This document shows, in pieces, positions 55,156-63,595 of a stretch of 64,000 bases of DNA; positions within the stretch are counted from its first letter, which is position 1; each line of letters opens with the position of its first letter. The notes under the pieces were generated by a model. The model searched no databases and was not told where the DNA came from. It saw only the letters and a list, made by a program, of their open reading frames with translations. A program made the translations under genes and the position numbers. Source of the stretch: Acidobacteriota bacterium (lineage in GTDB: Bacteria; Acidobacteriota; Terriglobia; Bryobacterales; UBA6623); the NCBI GenBank assembly GCA_016125275.1, contig WGMB01000003.1, positions 558,001 through 622,000 of the forward strand, written 5' to 3'.

Positions 55156-57865
55156 TGGAGGCAATCAGGGTCCTGCACAAGCTGGTCCAGGCTTGCTCGG
55201 CCGGCGCATCGGGGTAGCCGGCCAAGTAGCTGGAGGCCAAGTCGAGCCAAGCCGCGTCGGCCGGGCGGTTGAGCACGAGCAGATGAGCCCGCCGCAAGCG
55301 CGCGTTCTCATCCAGGGACGGGTCCGCCAGCAGCATCGTCGCCAGGGCCCCGGCGCGCTCCGCGATGAAGTCGCTGTTGAGCATATACAGGGCCTGCGGC
55401 GCCACGTTCGTCGAGCTGCGCTGCGGGTTGCTGGTCACGGCGTCGCCAAAGTCGAACAGGCTGAACAGCGTCGGCAGGTTCGACCGTCGCAGCGACACGT
55501 AGATCGTCCGGCGCTTGGTATCGTCCGGATGGAGGCTCTTGCGGGCGTCGCTGAACTCCTTGTCGGTGCCCTCGCCCGAGCTCAGCGCGCCGAACAGCGT
55601 GCGGTCCAGCGAGCCGTCCAGCGACAGCAGCCCGTCGCGCATCTCCTCGACCGTCAGCCGTCGCGAAGGGAACCGCGCCAGCAGCCGGTTCTCGGGGTCC
55701 TTCTCCACCTGCTCCGCCGTCGCAACCGAGCTTCGTCGATAGGCTCCGGAGAGCATGATGCGGCGGTGCATGCTCTTGACCGACCAGCCGGAGGCGATGA
55801 GCTCCGCGGCCAGGGCGTCGAGCAGCTCGGGGTGCGTGGGCGGCTCGCCGATGCGGCCGAAGTTGTTGGGAGTCCGCACGATCCCTTCGCCGAAGTGGCC
55901 CAGCCAAATGCGGTTGACCATCACGCGCGCCGTCATGGGATTGTCCGGCGAGGCCAGCCAGTTGGCGAGCTCCAGACGGCCGCTGCCGTCCTGGATCGCA
56001 GTCTGCCGCTCGCCGGCCAGCACCACGGGGAAGCGCTTGGGGACCAGGTCGCCCTCCTGCCGCGGGTCGCCGCGCAAGAAGACGTGTTGCTCGACCGGCT
56101 TGCCCTCGTTGACCGCATTGGCCAGCGGCGGCTTCGGCGCGGTCTCCTCGAGCTGTTTCTGCTCGGCTTGCAGCGTCTCGAGCTGTTGCTTGGCCTCTGC
56201 GGTCAGGTGCTCGTCGCGATTTTCGGTCGGCAAGGCGTAGGGCCCCTTGCCGCCGGAAACTTCGCTGAAGAAGCGGTCGTCGCCGGCAAAGAACTTCGGT
56301 TTGGCCGGCGGCTCCTCGCCGCGCTCCTTGGCGGCGGCCGCTTCGGCCTCCCACTTCGCATTGGCCTCGTCGCGCTCGGCGGCCGTCGCCAGGAACCTTT
56401 GCTGGTACTCCGCCGCAGCGCTCGCCCGCGCCTCCGGGGTCTTGGCCGCGTACCAGGCCTCGAGCTGCGGCCGGCGCTCCCAGGTGGGCTTCAGGTAGCT
56501 CACCCAACGATCCAGCACCTCCGGCTCCAGCCCGAGCGCAGCGGCGGTCTCGGCGGCGTCGGCGCCTTCCTCATATATGCGGTAGGCGGCCTGCATCGAC
56601 TCCGCCAGGCGCTCCATGCGGGCGTCCCGGTAGCGCTTGCCGGCCTTGCCCAGCACCGCGTTCACCTCGCCCTTCTTGGCCTCGATCGCCGCCAGAGCGT
56701 CCTCATAGGCCTTCTCCTCGGCGATCGGGACCAACGGTCGGTCATACAAGGTGGAAACCACCGGCGAGCCTTCGACCTTGCCCCAGTTCTTGGTGCTGGC
56801 GAAGATCGACGCCATTGCGTAGTAATCCTTCGTCGACAGCGGGTCGAACTTGTGGTCGTGGCAGCGGGCGCAGGCCAGCGTCAGCCCCAGAAAGGCCTTC
56901 GAGGTGACCTCGATCTGCTCGTCGACCGAGTCGTAGAACATCTTCAGCTTGTCGATCTCCGCGATCAGCTTCGGCCCCAGCGCCAGAAAGCCCGTCGCCA
57001 CAATGCCCTCCACGTTCACGCCCTCGGCCGGATCCTCCGGCGGCAGCAGGTCGCCGGCGATCTGCTCGCGCACGAACCGGTCGTAGGGCTTGTCGGAATT
57101 GAACGCCCGGATCACGTAGTCGCGGTAGCGCCAGGCGTGGGGATAGCGGTGATCCTCGTCCGCGCCCGTGGAATCGGCGTAGCGCGCCACGTCGAGCCAA
57201 TGCCGCCCCCAGCGCTCGCCATAGGCCGGCGAGGCGAGCAGGCGGTCGATCACGCGCTCGAAGGCGTCCGGCCGTTCGTCGGCCTCGAAGGCCTCGATCT
57301 CGTCCGGCGTCGGCGGCAGACCGGTGAGGTCGAAGGTCGCCCGGCGCAGCAGGGTCAGCTTGTCGGCCGGTCCGGCGGCGACGACGCCCTCGGCCGCCAT
57401 GCGCTCGTTCAACCAGTGGTCGATCGAGCTCGACGGCAGATCCTTGCGCAGCGGCTGGAAGGCCCAGTGGGGAGCGTCCTGGCGCGCCGCCTTCTCCGCG
57501 GGCCATTCTGCGCCTCCGGCGACCCACTGCTCCAGCGCGGCGATCTCCGCCGGCTGCAGCTTGCCCATCGGAGGCATCTTCAGCCCGTCGCCGTAGTGCA
57601 CCACGCGCAGCAGCAAGCTCTCGGCAGGCTGCTCGGCGTTGATCAGCGGACCGCGCCCTCCGCCGGCCAGGAAACCTTCGCGGGTGCTGAGGTTCAGGCC
57701 CCCCATCTGCTGCTTCTCGCCATGGCAGATGTGGCACTTGGCGGCCAGCAGCGGGCGGACCTGTTTCTCGAACTCGTCGGAGGCTCCCAGAGGGGCGCAA
57801 ACCAGCGCTGCGGCCAAGATCGGCAGGCAGCGCCACGCCCATTCTCGATTCCCGCTCAGAACCAT
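55133..57865 (-). CDS. Planctomycete-type cytochrome c with DUF1549 and DUF1553 domains
   Basis: The 910-residue secreted protein has a signal peptide, a PSCyt1 heme site (KCHICHG, near residue 44), the DUF1549 domain (SSIDHWLNERMAAEG ... GERWGRHWLDVARYADSTG), a second heme site (ACARCHDHKFDPL) and the C-terminal DUF1553 domain (ANWLASPDNPMTARVMVNRIWLGHFGEGIVRTPNNFG). This pair with DUF1501 is a frequent two-gene unit in Planctomycetes, Verrucomicrobia and Acidobacteriota, linked to degradation of complex sulfated or other polysaccharides. A TACACT (57873-57878) lies seven bases before the ATG. Confidence 0.95.
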   Translation of the reverse strand: MVLSGNREWAWRCLPILAAALVCAPLGASDEFEKQVRPLLAAKCHICHGEKQQMGGLNLSTREGFLAGGGRGPLINAEQPAESLLLRVVHYGDGLKMPPMGKLQPAEIAALEQWVAGGAEWPAEKAARQDAPHWAFQPLRKDLPSSSIDHWLNERMAAEGVVAAGPADKLTLLRRATFDLTGLPPTPDEIEAFEADERPDAFERVIDRLLASPAYGERWGRHWLDVARYADSTGADEDHRYPHAWRYRDYVIRAFNSDKPYDRFVREQIAGDLLPPEDPAEGVNVEGIVATGFLALGPKLIAEIDKLKMFYDSVDEQIEVTSKAFLGLTLACARCHDHKFDPLSTKDYYAMASIFASTKNWGKVEGSPVVSTLYDRPLVPIAEEKAYEDALAAIEAKKGEVNAVLGKAGKRYRDARMERLAESMQAAYRIYEEGADAAETAAALGLEPEVLDRWVSYLKPTWERRPQLEAWYAAKTPEARASAAAEYQQRFLATAAERDEANAKWEAEAAAAKERGEEPPAKPKFFAGDDRFFSEVSGGKGPYALPTENRDEHLTAEAKQQLETLQAEQKQLEETAPKPPLANAVNEGKPVEQHVFLRGDPRQEGDLVPKRFPVVLAGERQTAIQDGSGRLELANWLASPDNPMTARVMVNRIWLGHFGEGIVRTPNNFGRIGEPPTHPELLDALAAELIASGWSVKSMHRRIMLSGAYRRSSVATAEQVEKDPENRLLARFPSRRLTVEEMRDGLLSLDGSLDRTLFGALSSGEGTDKEFSDARKSLHPDDTKRRTIYVSLRRSNLPTLFSLFDFGDAVTSNPQRSSTNVAPQALYMLNSDFIAERAGALATMLLADPSLDENARLRRAHLLVLNRPADAAWLDLASSYLAGYPDAPAEQAWTSLCRTLIASNDFLYIQ

Positions 57866-57872
57866 GTTTCAC

Positions 57873-57878
57873 AGTGTA
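57873..57878 (-). promoter_or_regulatory. -10-like element before the DUF1549 gene
   Basis: TACACT on the minus strand ends seven bases before the ATG at 57865, which predicts a leaderless transcript. Confidence 0.45.
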
Positions 57879-57916
57879 GGCCAACCGGCGGATTCGGCGG
57901 CATATCCGCGTTGCTG

Positions 57917-57925
57917 TGCTACGAT
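57917..57925 (+). promoter_or_regulatory. Extended -10 element before the YtxH gene
   Basis: TACGAT (57920-57925) is preceded by TGC. The YtxH-like gene starts 52 bases later. Confidence 0.35.
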
Positions 57926-57977
57926 CTACCCGTGTGCGCTACTCCCGGGCGCGAATGTTTCGGAGAGATTGATCGCC

Positions 57978-58322
57978 ATGGCTGACACCAAACTCCCTTA
58001 CTTTCTACTGGGGCTGGGCGCCGGCGCAGCCCTGGGAATTCTGTACGCCCCCGCTGCCGGAGAGGAGACCCGCGAGGATCTTCGTCGGCGCGCCGGCGAA
58101 GGCCGCGAGTATGTGCGCCGCCGCACCGACGAGGGCCGCGACTACGTGCGGCGGCGGGGCGGCGAGCTGCGCCAGCAGGCCGACGAGATCCTCAACCGCA
58201 GCCGCGATACGGTGAGCTCGCAGCGCGACCAGTTGGCCGCCGCTCTCGAAGCCGGCCGCAGGGCCTACCGCGAGGCGACCGAGCAGCCCCTCCAAGACTC
58301 CCCCGCCCCCGAAGAGGCCTAG
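57978..58322 (+). CDS. YtxH-like small membrane protein
   Basis: The 114-residue protein has a short hydrophobic N-terminus with a glycine zipper (FLLGLGAGAALGILYAPAAG) and a GEETREDLR-type motif, as in YtxH. A long charged helix follows. The helix contains a repeated unit (EGREYVRRRTDEGRDYVRRR) and ends in a Pro/Glu-rich tail. It probably sits in the membrane as a stress or envelope protein. Function is unknown. It is followed 34 bases later by another anchored coiled-coil protein. Confidence 0.8.
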   Translation: MADTKLPYFLLGLGAGAALGILYAPAAGEETREDLRRRAGEGREYVRRRTDEGRDYVRRRGGELRQQADEILNRSRDTVSSQRDQLAAALEAGRRAYREATEQPLQDSPAPEEA

Positions 58323-58356
58323 GGCCGGCGCGGGCGAGCGGCGACAACGTCTCAAC

Positions 58357-58878
58357 ATGGACCAGAACCAAGTCGACCTTCTGCTGAAGATCATGACCGC
58401 CTTCACGGGCGTCGCAGCCGTCGCGCTGCTGCTGATGCTGGGCATGCTGTTCGGCATGTTCCGCGCCATGAAGGAGCTCAAGGACCGCACCTCGGTCTTC
58501 TTGGATCGCTGGGAGCCCATGGCCGACTCGGCGCAAAAGGCCCTGCAGGAATTGCGCGAGAAATCCGGCCCGATCTTCGACGACGTCAAGGCCCTCACCG
58601 AGAAAGGTCACGTCCAGATGGAGAAGATCGACGGCATCCTCACCGACCTGCAAGCCAGCAGCCGCCTGCAGCTCGAACGCGTCGACCAGAGCGTCCAGAA
58701 GAATATCGACCGTATCGAGGAGACCGTCGACGCGGTCCAGAAAACGATCCTGCAGCCGGTGCGGCAAATTCGCGCGGTCGCCGCCGGCATCGACGCGGCG
58801 CTCAAACAGTTGGCGGGCTTCCGCCGCCGCCGTCCCACCGTCGATCAAGCCACGCTCGACGAAGAGATGTTCATCTGA
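58357..58878 (+). CDS. Membrane-anchored coiled-coil protein
   Basis: The 173-residue protein has one membrane helix (AFTGVAAVALLLMLGMLFGM, about 15-34) and a long amphipathic helix, resembling DUF948-type proteins. An extended coiled-coil (ERVDQSVQKNIDRIEETVDAVQK) and a basic Arg-rich segment (FRRRRP) follow. Its location behind ytxH suggests an envelope unit. No enzymatic motif is seen. Confidence 0.72.
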   Translation: MDQNQVDLLLKIMTAFTGVAAVALLLMLGMLFGMFRAMKELKDRTSVFLDRWEPMADSAQKALQELREKSGPIFDDVKALTEKGHVQMEKIDGILTDLQASSRLQLERVDQSVQKNIDRIEETVDAVQKTILQPVRQIRAVAAGIDAALKQLAGFRRRRPTVDQATLDEEMFI

Positions 58879-58941
58879 CGGCCCGCCATCGCCCGCCGCG
58901 GGTCCCCCACCAATCCCAATAGAAGGTTCAAAGAGGCGCAA

Positions 58942-60060
58942 ATGTCGGTTCGAGTCGCCCTGTTCGGCACCAAGTTCATGGGCAAGGCCCATTCCCAGGC
59001 GTACCGCAACGTCAACATGTACTTCTCCGACGCTCCCGAGGTCGAGATGGCCGTGCTGGTCGGTCGCGATCCCCGGGAGACCGAGGAGGCCCGCAAGACC
59101 TTCGGCTGGCAAGAAGCCTCCACCGACTGGAAAGCCGTCATGCAGCGCGACGACGTGGATGTGGTCGACATCTCCACGCCCGGCCACATGCACGCCGAGA
59201 TGGCCGTCGAAGCCGCCCGCAACGGCAAGCACATCATCTGCGAGAAGCCTCTGGCCAACACCCTGCCCGAAGCCGAGCGGATGCTGATCGCCGCCGAAAA
59301 CGCCGGGGTGAAGCACTTTCTCATGCACAACTATCGCCGTTGCCCGGCCGTGGCGATGGCCAAGCGCATGATCGACGACGGCCGGCTGGGCCGCGTCTTC
59401 CACTTCCGCGCGCGCTATCTGCAGGACTGGGCGATGTCGCCGGAGCTGCCGCGGCTGTGGCGGTTCGATAAGGAAGCCTCCGGGTCGGGCGCCCTCGGCG
59501 ACCTCGGCGCCCACATCATCGACCTGGGCCGCTACCTCTGCGGAGAGATCTCCGAGGTCTGCGCCGCCACCGAAACCTTCATCACCGAGCGGCCCGCGCT
59601 CGACGGCGAAGGCAAGAAGCCGGTCACCGTCGATGACGCCGTGGTCATGTGCGTGCGCTTCGCCGAAGGCGCCATCGGTACGCTCGAAGCCACCCGCTTC
59701 GCCGCCGGACGCAAGAACCACAACACCTTCGAGATCAACGGCAGCAAGGGTTCGGTGGTCTTCGACCTGGAGAACCTCAACAACCTGCAGTACTACTCGA
59801 CCGACGACGACATCGACGCGCAGGGCTTCCGCACCATCATCTGCTGCGCTTCCACCCATCCCTACGGCGGCCACTGGTGGCCCGACGGCCACATCATCGG
59901 CTACGAGCACACCTTCACGCACAGCGTCTACGACTTCCTCAAGGGCATGGAATCCGGCCACCGCGTCCGTCCGGACTTCGAGGACGGCGTGCTGAACCAG
60001 AAGGTGCTCGACGCCACCGAAAAGGCCGCCGAGACCCGCGCCTGGGTCAAGACCGACTGA
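58942..60060 (+). CDS. Gfo/Idh/MocA-family oxidoreductase
   Basis: The 372-residue protein has an N-terminal Rossmann fold (VALFGTKFMGKAHSQAYRN, note GTKFMG rather than the typical GxGxxG). It then has the EKP motif (IICEKPLANTLPEAERM), the NYRRCPAVAMAKRMI segment and a C-terminal sheet with ALGDLGAHIIDLGRYLCGE. It is a cytoplasmic NAD(P)-dependent sugar or cyclitol oxidoreductase. AGAGG precedes the ATG. It is the second such enzyme in the window, and some members supply 3-keto sugars for DUF1080 proteins. Confidence 0.95.
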   Translation: MSVRVALFGTKFMGKAHSQAYRNVNMYFSDAPEVEMAVLVGRDPRETEEARKTFGWQEASTDWKAVMQRDDVDVVDISTPGHMHAEMAVEAARNGKHIICEKPLANTLPEAERMLIAAENAGVKHFLMHNYRRCPAVAMAKRMIDDGRLGRVFHFRARYLQDWAMSPELPRLWRFDKEASGSGALGDLGAHIIDLGRYLCGEISEVCAATETFITERPALDGEGKKPVTVDDAVVMCVRFAEGAIGTLEATRFAAGRKNHNTFEINGSKGSVVFDLENLNNLQYYSTDDDIDAQGFRTIICCASTHPYGGHWWPDGHIIGYEHTFTHSVYDFLKGMESGHRVRPDFEDGVLNQKVLDATEKAAETRAWVKTD

Positions 60061-60077
60061 GGCGGGAGTCCCGACTC

Positions 60078-60866
60078 GTGGTCGACCTGCAGGCGCACGC
60101 GCTGCCCGGCGCCGACCGGGGAGCCCCGGACGACGCGGCGGCGCTGGCGATGTGCCGCTACGCCGCCGAACGAGGCACGCGCGAGCTCGTCGTCGCCCCG
60201 ACCACCGACCTGTCGCAACCCTGGGACCCCGCCGAGGCCGATTCGGCCATCGAGCGGTTACAAGCGGCTCTGGGCGAGACCATCCACCTGCATCGCGGCT
60301 GCGAGGTCAAGCTCAACGAGGCCAACTTGGCCGCCGTCTCCTCCGACCCGGGCCGCTACACCATCAACGGCCGCCAGTACCTGCTGCTCGACGCCTCCGA
60401 CGACAAGGTGATGCGCAGCTCGATGGCGGACCTCATCGACCGCCTGCGCGAAGCCGGGGCCGTCCCCGTCATCACAGCGCCCGAGCGCAGCCCGCGATTG
60501 CGCGGCAGCCCGGCCCGCTTGCAGCGCTGGTTCAAGCACGGCGCGCTGTTCCAGGTCTGCGGAGCGTCTCTTACGGGCCTGTTCGGCGAACGCGTGCAGC
60601 GCGAGGCGATCGCGCTGGTGGACTCCAACCTGGCGCGCTTCGTCGCCAGCGACGGCGTCGATCTCGCCGACCGCCCGCCGGACCTGCTCGAAACCTGGGA
60701 ATTCCTGGTCTACCGCTGGAGCGAGGCCAAGGCCCAAGAGCTGCTGATCGACAATCCCTGGGCGGCGCTGTGGGGCGAGCGCATCGAAGCGCCGCACAGC
60801 CGCGTCCGGCGGCGATCCTCCTGGAGCAGCCGTCTGTTCGGCCGCCGCAGCCGCTCCCGCCACTAA
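60078..60866 (+). CDS. Degenerate CpsB/CapC-like PHP-domain protein
   Basis: From GTG 60078 the 262-residue protein has the overall layout of CpsB/YwqE tyrosine phosphatases, which use a PHP metal cluster to control capsule synthesis: DLQAHALPGADRGAPDDAAALAMCRYAAERG at the start, then VVAPTT, CEVKLNEANL, ITAPER and ASDGVDLADRPP. The expected metal ligands are altered: the DIHSH start is DLQAH (first His to Gln), TPH is PTT, HPER is APER and SDAH is SDGV. Four ligands are therefore missing, so metal-dependent phosphatase activity is unlikely. It may be a regulatory protein of the adjacent polysaccharide locus. The basic C-terminus (RRRSSWSSRLFGRRSRSRH) is unusual. Confidence 0.78.
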   Translation: MVDLQAHALPGADRGAPDDAAALAMCRYAAERGTRELVVAPTTDLSQPWDPAEADSAIERLQAALGETIHLHRGCEVKLNEANLAAVSSDPGRYTINGRQYLLLDASDDKVMRSSMADLIDRLREAGAVPVITAPERSPRLRGSPARLQRWFKHGALFQVCGASLTGLFGERVQREAIALVDSNLARFVASDGVDLADRPPDLLETWEFLVYRWSEAKAQELLIDNPWAALWGERIEAPHSRVRRRSSWSSRLFGRRSRSRH

Positions 60867-60950
60867 GGCGCAGCCGCCCTTGCTGGCTGGGCGCCCCCGG
60901 CCCGGCTCCCTAATGCCATCCGCCCGAGCGGCCGATCGTCTGCTTGAATC

Positions 60951-62108
60951 GTGGACGCATCCCGCACTCGAGCCCCCCGTCGTTCCATCCATATCTTCGG
61001 CTCCCTGGCGACAGGAGGCGCGGAGACTTGGTTCCTGCGCCTGCTCGCCTCGCGGCCGCCGGGCTGCCGCTGGAGCGCTGACGTCTGCCTGCTCGATCCG
61101 CAGCCGGGCCCCTATGTGGAGCGGGCGCGCGAGCTGGGCGCGGAAATCCTGGAATGCCCCTTCCGGCCGGCGGCGACCTTCCCCTGGCGGCTGCACAAGC
61201 TGTTGCGCGGGCAACGCTATGACGTCGTGCACAGCCATGTGCTGCTGTTCGGCGGCGTGATCGCCGCGGCGGCGGCCGCGGCCGGCGTCCCGGTGCGCGT
61301 GGCGCACGCTCACAACTCCCGCGACGGCCGCGGCGGCTCCGCCGGCCGCTTCCTGTACCGCGCCGGCATGCGCGCCGCGATGCGGCGCTTCGCCAACCTG
61401 GGCCTGGCCTGCTCGCGGGGAGCCGCCAAAATGCTCGGCCTGCGCGACGTCAAGCTGCTGCCCTATGGCCTCGACCTGAATCCCTGCGAAACCCTCCGGG
61501 GCTCGCTGAAGGCGGAGCTCGGCTGGACCGAGGACGCCTTCGTGCTCGGAGCCGTCGGACGCCTCCATCCGCAGAAGAATCACGCGTTTCTGCTCGAAGC
61601 CTTCGCCGAAGCCCGCCAATGGGAGCCTCGGCTGCGGCTGGCGATCGTCGGCGAGGGAGAGCTGCGGCCTGCCCTCGAAGAAAGGATCGCCGACCTGGGT
61701 CTCGACGGGCTGGTACGGTTGACCGGCCGGCGCGGCGACGTCGCTGAGCTGCTGCACGGGCTCTTTGACGCCTTCGTCATGCCTTCGCTCTACGAGGGCC
61801 TGCCGGTGGCCTTGCTCGAGGGGCAGGCCGCCGGGCTGCCCTGCTTGGTCTCCGACCGCATCAGCCGGGAAGCCTTCGCCATCCCTGAGTTGATCGGTTC
61901 CGCCGCCCTCGACGCCGGCTGGGCGCGGCGGCTGGCGGACTTGCCCGGTCGCCGGCGCCTGGCCTCCAAGGCGGCCCGCGAGCTGCTGCGCGACGCCGGG
62001 TTCGCCATCGATGACGCTTGGCGGCGGCTGACCGCTTACTACGACGGCGTTTTGGAGCAGGCCGAATCCGCCGATGAGGACGCGGCCGATTGGGCGGAGG
62101 CGGCGTGA
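60951..62108 (+). CDS. GT4-family glycosyltransferase
   Basis: The 385-residue protein has the GT-B layout: SIHIFGSLATGGAETWFLRLL at the start, DVVHSHVLLFGG, GAVGRLHPQKNHAFLLEAF and the nucleotide-sugar-binding MPSLYEGLPVALLEGQAAGLPCLVSD. It transfers a sugar from a nucleotide donor to a lipid-linked or growing polysaccharide in the cytoplasm. The stop overlaps the start of the next gene (GTGA), a membrane polymerase, in a polysaccharide assembly unit. The start is GTG 60951 with no obvious ribosome site. Confidence 0.95.
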   Translation: MDASRTRAPRRSIHIFGSLATGGAETWFLRLLASRPPGCRWSADVCLLDPQPGPYVERARELGAEILECPFRPAATFPWRLHKLLRGQRYDVVHSHVLLFGGVIAAAAAAAGVPVRVAHAHNSRDGRGGSAGRFLYRAGMRAAMRRFANLGLACSRGAAKMLGLRDVKLLPYGLDLNPCETLRGSLKAELGWTEDAFVLGAVGRLHPQKNHAFLLEAFAEARQWEPRLRLAIVGEGELRPALEERIADLGLDGLVRLTGRRGDVAELLHGLFDAFVMPSLYEGLPVALLEGQAAGLPCLVSDRISREAFAIPELIGSAALDAGWARRLADLPGRRRLASKAARELLRDAGFAIDDAWRRLTAYYDGVLEQAESADEDAADWAEAA

Positions 62109-63595
62109 GACTTCCCCAGCCTTCCGTGAGACGGGTCGCTCAGGCCGCCGGCAGGACGGGTCCCGCCGCGGCGGGGCTGCTGCTGCAGGTCGCCCTGCTG
62201 GCCTTGGCTTGGTCCTCCGGCGACGATCGCACCGCCGCCTTGGCCGGCGTGGCCTCGTTCGCCTGCGCCATCGCCGTGGGTCTGGCGGGGCTGCGGATGC
62301 CGCTGCTGTCGCCCTCGATGCTCTATCTCTACGCGCTGGGGCTGTTCCACTTCGGCATGGCCGGGCCGTGGGCGATGGGAGCGCAGGCCTCTCGCCTGCC
62401 GCTGTGGTTCGTCACCTGGGACCTGGCGCCGGCGCTGACGCTGGCAATCCTGGCGATCGCCTGCTACCAGCTCGGCTTCACCCTGGCGGCGCTGCGGCGC
62501 GCCCCGTCCGCGCCGCAGCAAGCCGCCGCGCCGCGCCACAACACGGTCATGTACCTGTGCGGCGCCGCTACCACCCTGGTCGGGCTGGCGGCGCTCTTGC
62601 TCGGTGCTTGGCAAATCGGCTTCTCCCGCCTGCTCAGCGCCTCGTACTTCGAGTCCTACCAGCTCACCAATACCTATGACCCGCGCCTGCTGGTCTCGAG
62701 CCTGCAGATCGTGCCGATGGGCCTGTACTTGACCGCCGCCTCCGCGCCGCTGCGCCGCTTGCGGCTGGTGCTGGCGGCCGGGCTGCTGTGGACGGGCTTC
62801 ATCTTTCTGGCCGGCTACCGCGGCTTCGCTCTGGCGCCGCTGGCCGTGCTGCTGGCTCTCACCGAGCGACGCGGCGCCGGCGTGCCCCGCCGCTGGCTGG
62901 CCGTCGGCGCGGCGGTGTTGCTGCTGGCGGTGCCGGCGGCGCGCGTGGCGCGAGAGAAGTCCTTGGGCGAGCGCACCCTGCTGGACCTGACCACGACCTC
63001 GAGCCCGTTGGCGGCCGTCGGTGAGATGGGCGGCAGCATTCGGCCGCTGGTTCATACCCTGGTGCTGCTCGAAACCGAGGACCTGCGCTGGGGCTACACC
63101 TACTGGCAAGCCGCTCAGATGCTCGTTCCCAACCTCGCCCTGGAGTGGCAGGGCGGCGGCTACATGCCGATCGAAGACCTGCCGCCGAGCCGCTGGGTCA
63201 CCCGCATCGTCGAACCCTGGATCTACCAGCGCAACGGCGGATTGGGCTTCTCGGCGGTCGCCGAGCCCTACATGAACTTCGGGACCCCCGGCGTCATCGT
63301 CTACTTCGTGGCGCTCGGCTTCTTCCTGGTCCGCTTCGGCGTCGCGGCCGGCGAAAGCCCCGCCGAGTTGGCGATCTGGGCGATGCTGCTCGGCCCTCTG
63401 ATCTGGACCGCGCGCAATTCCTTCACGGTCTTCCTGCGTCCCGCCGTCTGGGGCGTGGGCTTGGTCTTGCTGACCCGTTGGCTCTCCCGCTTGGCCGCCT
63501 CGAGGCGTAGCGGGACGGCCGGGCGGCAAGCGCGTTTCGATACCGCTTGGAGCGGACCCAACCGTCCGCTTGGCGCCGAGGAGGGCGCATTATGA
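62105..63595 (+). CDS. O-antigen/oligosaccharide repeat-unit polymerase-like membrane protein (Wzy-like)
   Basis: The 496-residue protein has about 12 membrane helices with a large periplasmic loop near residue 315-390. That loop contains RWGYTYWQAAQMLVPNLALEW and GGLGFSAVAEPYMNFG, which resemble the oligosaccharide polymerase (O-antigen polysaccharide polymerase Wzy) family. It would join repeat units on the outside of the inner membrane. GTG 62105 overlaps the glycosyltransferase stop and its own stop overlaps the aminotransferase start (ATGA), so it is translationally coupled on both sides. Confidence 0.82.
   Translation: MRLPQPSVRRVAQAAGRTGPAAAGLLLQVALLALAWSSGDDRTAALAGVASFACAIAVGLAGLRMPLLSPSMLYLYALGLFHFGMAGPWAMGAQASRLPLWFVTWDLAPALTLAILAIACYQLGFTLAALRRAPSAPQQAAAPRHNTVMYLCGAATTLVGLAALLLGAWQIGFSRLLSASYFESYQLTNTYDPRLLVSSLQIVPMGLYLTAASAPLRRLRLVLAAGLLWTGFIFLAGYRGFALAPLAVLLALTERRGAGVPRRWLAVGAAVLLLAVPAARVAREKSLGERTLLDLTTTSSPLAAVGEMGGSIRPLVHTLVLLETEDLRWGYTYWQAAQMLVPNLALEWQGGGYMPIEDLPPSRWVTRIVEPWIYQRNGGLGFSAVAEPYMNFGTPGVIVYFVALGFFLVRFGVAAGESPAELAIWAMLLGPLIWTARNSFTVFLRPAVWGVGLVLLTRWLSRLAASRRSGTAGRQARFDTAWSGPNRPLGAEEGAL

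Noticed and set aside
54917-57985. Antisense open frame of more than 1000 codons opposite the DUF1549 gene
   Set aside because: It has no family marks, no plausible start site and an Arg/Gly/Leu-biased composition; it is a GC-rich shadow of the DUF1549 and DUF1501 genes.
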